Shown piece after piece: positions 16,012 to 22,553 of a stretch of DNA of 23,113 nucleotides. How positions within the stretch are numbered: position 1 is the stretch's first letter; every line of letters starts with the position of its first letter. The stretch is from GCA-020344715 sp050115935 (GTDB taxonomy: Archaea; Thermoproteota; Bathyarchaeia; Bathyarchaeales; Bathyarchaeaceae). The position numbers were made by a program, and so were the translations under genes. Below the pieces are notes generated by a model, which saw nothing but the letters and a program-made list of their open reading frames with translations, did no database searches and was not told where the DNA came from. The stretch lies in contig JASFPO010000019.1 of the NCBI GenBank assembly GCA_050115935.1, positions 1 to 23,113 of the forward strand, read 5' to 3'.

Positions 16012-16755
16012 ATGAGGGTAATCGTAGTTGGTCTAGGCGAAGTCGGATCCGCCATACACGAATTGGTGAAGCAATTCCATGAAACTGAAACCCTTGACAT
16101 TAAACCAAAGAAGATTGCCGGCTTCTTCGACGTTATGCACATATGTTTTCCATGCACAAACAAATTCGTGGAAAATGTGCTAAACTATACTCGACAATTC
16201 ACACCCAAGCTTTTGCTTATAGAAAGCACCACTCGACCGGGCACAACAGACATAATCAAAAAGGAACTTCCTGCAACCTTGGTCTGCCACAGCCCTGTGA
16301 GAGGTCGACATGAAGAATCACTCCTTAAAGGCATAAAGATGTATACCAAATACATAGGGCCATGTTCAAGCCAAGCTGCAGGGTTTGCCAAACGATATTA
16401 CACGGAGGTAGGCTTGAACGTTTACGTTGCAAATTCGCCACTTGAGACTGAGTTTGCAAAACTGATGAATCTCGCATATTTTGGCACTTGCATAGGCATG
16501 TTTCAGGAGTTTGAACGTGTTATTCAGAAGTGCGGCTTGAAACGTGTAGATCTGATGAACTTCATTGGCTCAACACAGACGGAAAGCCAAGGAACTGCGC
16601 CGCGTCCCCTCTATTATGGAGGCTACATAGGCGGTCACTGCGTCACCCCAGCTTTAAGAATGCTCCAAGAATTCTGTGAATTTCAGATATTCAATGAAGT
16701 TCTAGAATCAAACAAACATCGACTTGCAGAAGTAGGCGAGAAATGGCAACCCTAA
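16012..16755 (+). CDS. short UDP-glucose/UDP-ManNAc dehydrogenase-like protein (247 aa)
   Basis: A GLGEVG nucleotide-binding loop (7-12) begins an abbreviated Rossmann domain. The segment 'IESTTRPGTTDII' (70-82) matches the family's 'kSTvpPGTt', 'ETEFAKLMNLAYFG' (145-158) holds the conserved Lys150 and Asn153, and 'GGYIGGHC' ends at Cys210, aligned with the catalytic cysteine. Full-length members have about 400-450 residues; this one ends soon after the cysteine helix and lacks the UDP-binding C-terminal domain. Upstream of the 'PGT' motif the NAD domain is also shortened. It could be a compact dehydrogenase making UDP-ManNAcA from the WecB product, or a paralogue with another role. ATG 16012 follows GTGAT (16001-16005); a TTG at 15991 is less likely. 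It converges on wecB with a 22-base gap. Confidence 0.78.
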   Translation: MRVIVVGLGEVGSAIHELVKQFHETETLDIKPKKIAGFFDVMHICFPCTNKFVENVLNYTRQFTPKLLLIESTTRPGTTDIIKKELPATLVCHSPVRGRHEESLLKGIKMYTKYIGPCSSQAAGFAKRYYTEVGLNVYVANSPLETEFAKLMNLAYFGTCIGMFQEFERVIQKCGLKRVDLMNFIGSTQTESQGTAPRPLYYGGYIGGHCVTPALRMLQEFCEFQIFNEVLESNKHRLAEVGEKWQP

Positions 16756-16777
16756 ACCAAGCCCAAATTACGTTGGT

Positions 16778-17881
16778 CTAGGTCGCCGCAAACCTCTTCA
16801 AACTGCTGACAATCTTTTCAGAAGCTCGTCCATCTCCAAAAGGATTCGGTAGCTTTTGCAATGTTTCCTTCAAGTTGGTGCATGCCAGAAACTCTCTTGC
16901 TTTGGGAATTATGGCTTCTTGCTCTTTTGCTAGTGTGTTTGCTCCCAATTCTACGGTTTCGGTCCATTCCGTTGCTTCCCGCAGTGTAACACAGGGAGTG
17001 TGAAGCCAGAATGCTTCTTTTTGAACTCCACCTGAATCGGTGAAAGCGATCTTTGCGTTCTTTATCAGAACAAGCATACTGTGATACCTGACAGGATCTA
17101 CAAACCTGAGATTTTTCGCTTTTCTCAATGATTTCAGCAATCCAGCGGTTCCCAACATTTTCTTGGTTCTGGGGTGAACAGGAAAAAAGATGATAAGGTC
17201 CTCTATTTTCATTATTGTCCTGAGGGTATTCTCAAGCTTTCTGAGTTGATCCACATTCTCTGGCCTGTGAAGCGTTAGAACCCCGTAGGTCTCCTCTTCC
17301 AAGTTGAACTTCTTTAAAACATCTTTTTTCAAAGCTCTTGGCAGGTGCTGCACCAATGCGTCGTACATTGTGTCTCCACTAAGACAAATGTGGTCTTTGG
17401 ACACTCCCTCTTTAGACAAGTTTTGCACACAATTTTCTGTTGTCGCAAACAGAAGACGAGCGCAATGATCAGTGAGCCGTCTGTTCACTTCCTCCGGCAT
17501 CCTTATATCATAACTTCGCGCTCCAGCCTCTAAATGGGCAACCGGCACGTGGAGCTTAACAGCAGCTAAAGCTCCAGCCAGCGTAGAATTTGTGTCACCT
17601 GGAACAATGATTACTTTTGGTTTCCACTTCAGAATGACTTTCTCCATGCCCATCAACATCTTACCAGTTTGCCAACCATGACTTCCCGAACCCACCTCTA
17701 AATTGATCAAAGGACTAGGCAACGCCAGCTCGTCAAAGAAGGCCTTTGACATTTCATAATCATAATGTTGCCCTGTATGGACTATTTGAAGCTCTATCTC
17801 AGAATCCTTGGAAATTTCATGGATTAAAGGCGCCGACTTTATGATCTGCGGTCTAGCCCCTAAGACAAGCATTACCTTCAT
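16778..17881 (-). CDS. wecB: UDP-N-acetylglucosamine 2-epimerase, non-hydrolysing (367 aa)
   Basis: This enzyme converts UDP-GlcNAc to UDP-ManNAc, the precursor of ManNAc and ManNAcA residues in surface glycans. Recognised motifs are: GARPQIIKSAPLI (8-20, the family's G-T-R-P-E-x-I-K), HTGQHYDYEM (35-44), PGDTNSTLAGALA (95-107), HLEAGARSYDIRMPEE..NRR (116-135), TLHRPENVD (203-211) and DSGGVQKEAFWLHTPCVTLREATEW near the C-terminus. Asp96, Glu118, Glu130/131 and His205 match the catalytic positions known in E. coli WecB. The length is normal. ATG 17881 follows a GGTTGA ribosome site that lies inside a small hairpin (17882-17895). The neighbouring dehydrogenase-like gene would use its product. 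Confidence 0.95.
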   Translation of the reverse strand: MKVMLVLGARPQIIKSAPLIHEISKDSEIELQIVHTGQHYDYEMSKAFFDELALPSPLINLEVGSGSHGWQTGKMLMGMEKVILKWKPKVIIVPGDTNSTLAGALAAVKLHVPVAHLEAGARSYDIRMPEEVNRRLTDHCARLLFATTENCVQNLSKEGVSKDHICLSGDTMYDALVQHLPRALKKDVLKKFNLEEETYGVLTLHRPENVDQLRKLENTLRTIMKIEDLIIFFPVHPRTKKMLGTAGLLKSLRKAKNLRFVDPVRYHSMLVLIKNAKIAFTDSGGVQKEAFWLHTPCVTLREATEWTETVELGANTLAKEQEAIIPKAREFLACTNLKETLQKLPNPFGDGRASEKIVSSLKRFAAT

Positions 17882-17895
17882 AGGTTAGTCAACCT
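17882..17895 (-). promoter_or_regulatory. hairpin enclosing the ribosome site of wecB
   Basis: On the - strand AGGTTGACTAACCT is a perfect 5-bp stem with a GACT loop. Its 3' end directly abuts ATG 17881 and the Shine-Dalgarno-like AGGTTGA forms the 5' arm. If it folds in mRNA it would mask the ribosome site. The stem is short, so this may be fortuitous. A TATA-like CATATATTCC lies upstream near 17927-17918. Confidence 0.3.
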
Positions 17896-17947
17896 GCTTG
17901 ACACTCTTTTTGTCTATGGAATATATGCCTGCAATACAAAGGCTTTG

Positions 17948-19729
17948 CTATGATCGAGAAAGAGTCTTCGATCTCTTTCCGAAGATCAGAAAGAGCAGTA
18001 TCAGCACAGTAATGAGTATAGAGGTTGCAATAATGATTGGCCACGGAATAGTCATAGAATCCGAAACATCGTTAACATAGGAAAAGTAAAAATATGTATG
18101 TGGTCCATCTGTCCATTTCCTCTCCAAAGCGGGTTGTTCTCCGTTAACTGAGACACTCAAGCTGCCATTATGTAAGTCTTGAAGAAGCGCATTTGGAACA
18201 CCTATTCTTGAAAAACCTTTGGTGTCACTCTCTCCGATGGCATTGAAACTTATCTTCGTATCGTCTGGGCTGAAACTGAACTGAGAGATCGTGGAATTGG
18301 AGATAATGGTAATGACGTAGGTTTCTCCTCTTAGATTTGCAGTGAATTCTGAAAACTCTCCCATCAAAGGATGCTCATCAGTGTTGTTTTCACCGATTAC
18401 GTACGCAGTATCGCCTATACCGTCTTGATCTGTATCAACTCCTCCATACGAGATCCAATAGTTTCCTTCTATTCCGTTATCCCAACGATTTCTGGGAGTA
18501 AATCTTGTCCAATTTTTGGTTTCAACGTACAGCAGACTGTTGGCAAACGTGTTTTGGCATATCAGATTGTTGTGGGAATAATAAGCTGCTATGCTGTAGC
18601 CGCCAGATTTGATTAGTGCACTGTTTCTCGTGATAACTGAGTTGTTTGTGTAGACAAGATGCAAATTATACGTGTTGAAGTTCGCTTCATTCCAGTCAAC
18701 AGTTGAGTTGTGGCTTCCGAAGAGGCCAATGCCTGCCCAGCCATTATCGTCTACGTTGTTCTCCTGAGTTATGGAATGCGAGGAATTGAAGAATTTGATA
18801 CCGTAATCGAAATTGTGGTTTGCAGTATTCTCAATGACCGATATGTTTGAGGAATGTGCTACGTAGATACCATTCCAATTGCTTTTCGCATTCACGTTGC
18901 GTATGGTAGAGTTCGTAATAAATGCGAAGAGGACTCCTTGTTTGTTGTCTTGAACATTTATGTCTTCGACTCTGATGTTCGTAGAGTTGACTATACCAAG
19001 GTATCCAATTCCTTGGAATGTAGAAGAGTCTATGATGCTGTTGTGCTGATTAATCAGGTAATGGACTGGCTGACCGTTTATGGTGTTTGAAGCATCGATA
19101 TCGTTAATGAAATCAGGCAGCAAATTGCCTTCAATACCGAGATTGTAATGGTTATCATTGATGCTATTGTCTCGCAGAGTACTGTTTCCAGATGATTTGA
19201 TTTCAATGCCAAACGATGTGTACCCATATATCTGGGTTTCAGCGATCTCTGAGTTTCTAGAGTGGTCTAGACGAATACCATATGAACCATTCTGCAGTAT
19301 GTTGCTGATTATTCTTGAGTTTGAAGAGTTATCAAGCCAGAGACCAAAAGTTCCATTCCTTATGTTGAGATTTCTGACTTCCACGTTATTGGCAGCCACA
19401 TAGACAATCTTACCTCTTCCCTTTCCATCAATGATAGTTGTCCTCTGATCTTCACCGATCAATCGCAACGACTTGTTCACAGTCAAATGTTCGTGATAAA
19501 TCCCAGAAGCAACAAAAATTTCATGCCCATCTAACGTCTCTGGGGCATCTATTGCTTCTTGTATTGTTGAGTAGTCCTTTCCTGTGTCGAGATTCTGCAC
19601 TCGGCTTTTGATTGGTTGAGCAGCACTGCTCGGTCCGAAGTGCGTCTGTTCAAACGAAAAACAAGAAGCTGACAAGAAAATGAAGGGAAATGAAAGAGCC
19701 AGCACCAACACCAGAGCTTTCTTTAACAA
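17948..19729 (-). CDS. membrane-anchored NosD/PbH1 right-handed beta-helix surface protein (593 aa)
   Basis: The protein has a signal peptide (about 1-26), a lead-in 'DYSTIQEAIDAPETLDGHEIFVASGIYHEHLTVNKSLRLIG' typical of NosD/pectate-lyase-like folds (about 53-93), then roughly twelve beta-helix coils with Asn ladders (for example 'GIYVAHSSNISVIENTANHN'), closing with 'GNYWISYGGVDTDQDGIGDTAYVI'. A beta-sandwich domain follows (about 455-555, 'TIISNSTISQFSFSPDDTKISFNAIG'), then a transmembrane helix (about 561-582) and a basic tail. This fold usually binds or cleaves polysaccharides; no catalytic site is recognisable. TTG 19729 is the start: GGGGAG (19736-19741) lies 6 bases upstream and the signal peptide begins there. 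It is rich in sequons and so a likely glycosylation target. Confidence 0.9.
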   Translation of the reverse strand: MLKKALVLVLALSFPFIFLSASCFSFEQTHFGPSSAAQPIKSRVQNLDTGKDYSTIQEAIDAPETLDGHEIFVASGIYHEHLTVNKSLRLIGEDQRTTIIDGKGRGKIVYVAANNVEVRNLNIRNGTFGLWLDNSSNSRIISNILQNGSYGIRLDHSRNSEIAETQIYGYTSFGIEIKSSGNSTLRDNSINDNHYNLGIEGNLLPDFINDIDASNTINGQPVHYLINQHNSIIDSSTFQGIGYLGIVNSTNIRVEDINVQDNKQGVLFAFITNSTIRNVNAKSNWNGIYVAHSSNISVIENTANHNFDYGIKFFNSSHSITQENNVDDNGWAGIGLFGSHNSTVDWNEANFNTYNLHLVYTNNSVITRNSALIKSGGYSIAAYYSHNNLICQNTFANSLLYVETKNWTRFTPRNRWDNGIEGNYWISYGGVDTDQDGIGDTAYVIGENNTDEHPLMGEFSEFTANLRGETYVITIISNSTISQFSFSPDDTKISFNAIGESDTKGFSRIGVPNALLQDLHNGSLSVSVNGEQPALERKWTDGPHTYFYFSYVNDVSDSMTIPWPIIIATSILITVLILLFLIFGKRSKTLSRS

Positions 19730-19770
19730 AGAATACTCCCCTACTCTTTACAGGTAGAACTAGGATCTGC

Positions 19771-19778
19771 ATTATAAG
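19771..19778 (-). promoter_or_regulatory. TATA box for the anchored beta-helix protein gene
   Basis: CTTATAAT reads on the - strand at 19778-19771, about 45 bases before TTG 19729. Transcription would begin near 19750, leaving a short leader that holds the GGGGAG ribosome site. A GCGCGCGC element (19794-19801) sits about 16 bases further upstream. Confidence 0.45.
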
Positions 19779-19838
19779 ATTTCATGCATGATTGCGCGCG
19801 CAGCATATGAAAGTAAGGATAGGGGCTTGCCAGAGCGC

Positions 19839-20297
19839 TTATAGTTTTGTGTAGAACACCTTTATGGTGTCGCTTCCTTTGAAGGTTTCATCATTGTTCA
19901 GATGGCCTGTCACTGTTAAGGTTACTTCGTATTTTACATGCGGAGACATGTGCTCGATCATTGGCCATAGCAGGTTTATTGTAATTGTTCTGTCAAACTT
20001 TACCATCAATCTGTCTTCTTGAATTTCACACCTTGAGGCTGGAATCTGTCCTCCCATGACATCTAGAGTAATTGATGACATGTTAATGTTGGTCACGTTG
20101 TAATCTCCAGGAAGTACAACATGAACAGTCATCCAATTGCCATGACCATCATATTTAAGAAGCAACGAATCCGGATGGATATTCACATCCGCTAGAATTT
20201 CATTCGCGCTAACTCGAGTTGTTACTAGTTGAGTTAAGATTACTAAAGAAAAGGCAAGAGTCAATACAATTAGAACTGTCTGTTTACGATTTTTCAT
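19839..20297 (-). CDS. small secreted beta-sandwich protein (152 aa)
   Basis: A signal peptide (1-31, ending TTRVSANE) precedes one domain: 'DVNIHPDSLLLKYDGHGNWM', 'LPGDYNVTNINMSSITLD', 'LMVKFDRT', then 'VKYEVTLTVTGHLNNDETFKG'. This pattern (hydrophobic 'PDSL.LK', 'w.tv...LP', 'vkFDR', 'TVTG.l.dg..F.G') recurs in secreted archaeal proteins, often beside beta-helix or dockerin proteins. No enzyme motif is visible, and a structural or adhesive role is likely. It has no membrane anchor. ATG 20297 follows GGGAG (20301-20305) closely, and AGGAAAGGGAG offers alternatives. It is paralogous to the 158-residue protein at 22554-23030. A TATA box and a 14-bp palindrome lie upstream. Confidence 0.82.
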   Translation of the reverse strand: MKNRKQTVLIVLTLAFSLVILTQLVTTRVSANEILADVNIHPDSLLLKYDGHGNWMTVHVVLPGDYNVTNINMSSITLDVMGGQIPASRCEIQEDRLMVKFDRTITINLLWPMIEHMSPHVKYEVTLTVTGHLNNDETFKGSDTIKVFYTKL

Positions 20298-20354
20298 TTT
20301 CTCCCTTTCCTCTCAGTTATGATACTTTGACAGAACTAATTATGGATTCGCCGA

Positions 20355-20363
20355 CTATTTAAC
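20355..20363 (-). promoter_or_regulatory. TATA box for the 152-residue secreted protein gene
   Basis: GTTAAATAG reads on the - strand at 20363-20355, about 60 bases before ATG 20297. The predicted start of transcription is near 20335. The adjacent palindrome at 20375-20388 sits where a TFB/TBP-blocking or activating regulator could bind. Confidence 0.4.
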
Positions 20364-20374
20364 TTACTGATGGA

Positions 20375-20388
20375 TTCTTCTAGAAGAA
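20375..20388. promoter_or_regulatory. 14-bp perfect palindrome, candidate operator
   Basis: TTCTTCTAGAAGAA is a perfect palindrome lying 11 bases upstream of the TATA box on the - strand. It is too compact to be an RNA hairpin with a loop. Its size and place fit a dimeric DNA-binding protein. Further TTCTA half-sites occur at 20397-20401, 20434-20438 and 20455-20459. Confidence 0.45.
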
Positions 20389-20403
20389 ACTTCCTCTTCT
20401 AAA

Positions 20404-20454
20404 GCGCGCGCGGAAATAGGTATTTGCATGTCGTTCTACAGCCTGTATGCGCGC
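20404..20454. promoter_or_regulatory. paired GCGCGC elements with TTCTACAG direct repeats
   Basis: GCGCGCGCGG (20404-20413) and GCGCGC (20449-20454) stand out in this AT-rich intergenic sequence. TTCTACAG occurs twice, at 20434-20441 and 20455-20462, exactly 21 bases apart (two helical turns). The 378-base gap 20298-20675 also holds the TATA box, the palindrome and a short ORF; I see no other gene in it. Regulatory function is inferred from position. Confidence 0.3.
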
Positions 20455-20456
20455 TT

Positions 20457-20591
20457 CTACAGTATCTGATTCCGTATCAGTTTTGCTGCAAAATCTGTAG
20501 CAAGCCCAACTGTTGCCTCAAGCATTTCTCTGAATCTCAAGTTCCTAGTGCAGTTGTCGTCAATTTGGGTGCGAATCAGAGCTAAACTCAT
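20457..20591 (-). CDS. possible 44-residue ORF in the large intergenic region
   Basis: An ATG at 20591 opens 44 codons ending in TAG at 20457-20459. The product begins MSLALIRTQIDDNC and looks mostly helical (also LRFREMLEATVGLATDFAAK). There is no Shine-Dalgarno, only a vague AT-rich stretch about 40 bases upstream, and no recognised domain. It lies between the beta-helix/dockerin gene and the small secreted protein gene. It may be a small gene, a decayed one, or chance. Confidence 0.22.
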   Translation of the reverse strand: MSLALIRTQIDDNCTRNLRFREMLEATVGLATDFAAKLIRNQIL

Positions 20592-20675
20592 GCGCACGCT
20601 ACGAGACCTAGCAATCAAGCCAAAAAAGTAGATAATATTGTTTGATTGTAACTTGGTTGAATGGGATGTGGTTGT

Positions 20676-22382
20676 CTACTCTGTTTCTCCCATGTGATTG
20701 CTGATTATTCCGATGTCGAATATGTCAACTGCCCCGTCACTGTTCAGGTCAGCTTCTGGATCGTAGCCTAAAGGTCCGACTGGTGGTCCAGGATACCAAT
20801 GGGCGCTGACTAGACCAACGTCAAGGATGTCAACGATTCCATCATCATTTACGTCGCCCATCAGTTTGATGTAGACCTCGCCGTCGACTAAGGTGTTATC
20901 GATCTTGTCTGTTTCGAGTGTGAAGGGAATTGCTTCTGCTCTGATTTCATAGGTGAGGCGTGCAGGTGTATTAGTCGTGTTCCACGTGAATACTAGCGTC
21001 GCAGTTGTATATCTGGCTAAGTTCGTGACCGTTTTTGTTTCGATGGTTCGCTTTGAATATTTCGTGGTAACTATGAAGGTTTCGTTGGTTGTTCCTTCAT
21101 TTCTGACAACAACAGTGACGTTGACTATTTGTCCTCGGTATACCATATCGGTTGATGGTTCAACACTCAGTATAGCAACGTCGTGTACAATTATCCAAGG
21201 CTCTATGAGGGGATAGTAGTCAACGCCTTCGTGGGGGATGAGGGTGTCGCCTACGCCGTCTCCATTTGTGTCTTGGCCTGGATAGTTGCTCCAGTGGTTG
21301 CCATATCTATCTCCAGATATTAGTTTGTTCCAGGTGTTTGCTCCGCTTGTGCTGTCTTGATGTCTTTGCATTCCGTTCTTGACGATGTTGTTCAAGGCGA
21401 TGGTGTTTCCGGTGGAATATGAAGTTAGGTCGATTCCGTAGGTGTTGTATGAAACAGTATTTTGAATGATGTTGTTGCTGTCTGAGTCGTATGTGGCTAT
21501 TCCCCAACCGTTGTTTGACGCGAGATTGGCGTCGACCGTGGTGCTAGTTGTCAGTACTAGGTAGATGCCGTAGCCGCCTTGTGCCATCGTGTTGCCGAAA
21601 ACTAGGTTGCTGCCTGATCCGTATATCTGGATGCCATATGCGCATTCGGAGAAGGTGTTATTTCGGATGTTGATGTTGTCAGAATATAGAGAGTATGTGC
21701 CAGTGATTTCAGCGGACACTTCATTCAGATCGATATCGTTGTTCGGCGAATATGATGCGTAGATTCCATGTGAAGCTCCTGATATTGTGTTGCCGGTTAT
21801 GGTGTTGTCTTCGGATGTTCCATCGAGTTTAATTCCATACGTGCTGTCGGTTATTTGGTTGTGGCTGATGTTGTTGTTGTTAGAGGAGGATACTTTGATG
21901 CCATACATGTCGTTGTTGATGAAAGTGTTCTCTACGACTTGGCTGCTACTTGGGGCCGAATATAGATAGACGCCGTAAAGACTGTTGGAGATTATATTGT
22001 CTGAGATGAAGTGGCCTCCCGTCATCTCCGCTTTGATTGCGCAGTAGTTACCATTCAGCATGGTGAATCCCGTGATCACAACATCGTTTTGCGTCAGCCA
22101 AAAGACGTGACCTGTCCCATTGCTGTCCACAACCGTATTGTACTTGTCTTGTCCCCTTATAGTCAGGGACGTTTCCACATACACGCTTTCAGTGTATACT
22201 CCAGCTGCTACCTCGATTATATCTCCAGAGCCGGCAGCTGTCACGGCTTCTTGAATTGTCAAGTAGTCTCCGGGGACGTTTAGAATAGCTGCTTGAACCC
22301 CGGCAAAATGAGCTGGAAAAAGAAAAAGCAGCATTGAGAAAACGGCTAAGAAGACTAGATTTCTGTGAATTTGTGAGTGCAA
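20676..22382 (-). CDS. secreted NosD/PbH1 beta-helix protein with CARDB and C-terminal dockerin (568 aa)
   Basis: The signal peptide runs to about 31 (HFAGVQA). The beta-helix (about 35-350) starts 'LNVPGDYLTIQEAVTAAGSGDIIEVAAGVYTESV' and has repeated N-x-I-x-x-N coils such as 'GIKVSSSNNNNISHNQITDS'. It closes with 'GNHWSNYPGQDTNGDGVGDTL'. A CARDB-type domain (about 385-500, 'DVAILSVEPSTDMVYRGQIV') follows, then a dockerin (509-568) with calcium loops DVNDDGIVDILD and DLNSDGAVDIFD. There is no membrane anchor, so attachment would depend on the dockerin, or the protein is released. The start is TTG 22382: GAGGAG (22388-22393) lies 5 bases upstream and the signal peptide begins there. The beta-helix probably binds or degrades glycans, but no active site can be named. 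Confidence 0.9.
   Translation of the reverse strand: MHSQIHRNLVFLAVFSMLLFLFPAHFAGVQAAILNVPGDYLTIQEAVTAAGSGDIIEVAAGVYTESVYVETSLTIRGQDKYNTVVDSNGTGHVFWLTQNDVVITGFTMLNGNYCAIKAEMTGGHFISDNIISNSLYGVYLYSAPSSSQVVENTFINNDMYGIKVSSSNNNNISHNQITDSTYGIKLDGTSEDNTITGNTISGASHGIYASYSPNNDIDLNEVSAEITGTYSLYSDNINIRNNTFSECAYGIQIYGSGSNLVFGNTMAQGGYGIYLVLTTSTTVDANLASNNGWGIATYDSDSNNIIQNTVSYNTYGIDLTSYSTGNTIALNNIVKNGMQRHQDSTSGANTWNKLISGDRYGNHWSNYPGQDTNGDGVGDTLIPHEGVDYYPLIEPWIIVHDVAILSVEPSTDMVYRGQIVNVTVVVRNEGTTNETFIVTTKYSKRTIETKTVTNLARYTTATLVFTWNTTNTPARLTYEIRAEAIPFTLETDKIDNTLVDGEVYIKLMGDVNDDGIVDILDVGLVSAHWYPGPPVGPLGYDPEADLNSDGAVDIFDIGIISNHMGETE
20679..20858 (-). repeat. dockerin-like module, copy 2 (60 codons)
   Basis: This is the C-terminal 60 codons of the CARDB beta-helix protein. 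Like copy 1 (9975-10154) it has two EF-hand loops separated by 'HWYPGPPVGPLGYD'. The second loop and flank are identical for ten residues (DGAVDIFDIG). Identity is 41 of 60 by hand count, gap-free. Confidence 0.85.
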
Positions 22383-22410
22383 TCGTTCTCCTCTCTTTCG
22401 AATCTATATT

Positions 22411-22487
22411 CGCCCACGTAGAGCAAAACAGAGAAATGAAAGTGTGTCCCATGTGTCAGACCATGCTTATGTGGGCGTTCTGTTTTG
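22411..22487. promoter_or_regulatory. crossed inverted repeats upstream of the beta-helix/dockerin gene
   Basis: CGCCCAC (22411-22417) pairs with GTGGGCG (22471-22477), and CAAAACAGA (22424-22432) pairs with TCTGTTTTG (22479-22487). The pairs interleave rather than nest, so as RNA they would make a pseudoknot, and as DNA two copies of a composite site in opposite orientation. They lie 29-105 bases upstream of TTG 22382. No clear TATA box is seen; ATATAGATT at 22409-22401 is too close to the start codon for the leader to hold the GAGGAG site. Confidence 0.35.
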
Positions 22488-22533
22488 GACAAAGGGGTTT
22501 CCCTACTTAACTCGGCGAAGTTAGCTCTAGGTT

Positions 22534-22541
22534 AAAAAAAA
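22534..22541 (-). terminator. T-tract terminator after the 158-residue secreted protein gene
   Basis: On the - strand, TTTTTTTT (22541-22534) follows a CCCCCCC tract and lies 13 bases after the stop codon of the gene at 22554-23030. Archaeal RNA polymerase terminates at such T-runs. It separates that transcript from the beta-helix/dockerin gene. Confidence 0.6.
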
Positions 22542-22553
22542 GGGGGGGTCAGA

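Noticed and set aside
21300..22000. Apparent tandem DNA repeats, considered as a CRISPR or satellite array
   Set aside because: They are degenerate codons for beta-helix coils (Asn ladders, GTTGTT-rich) with no constant repeat or spacer.
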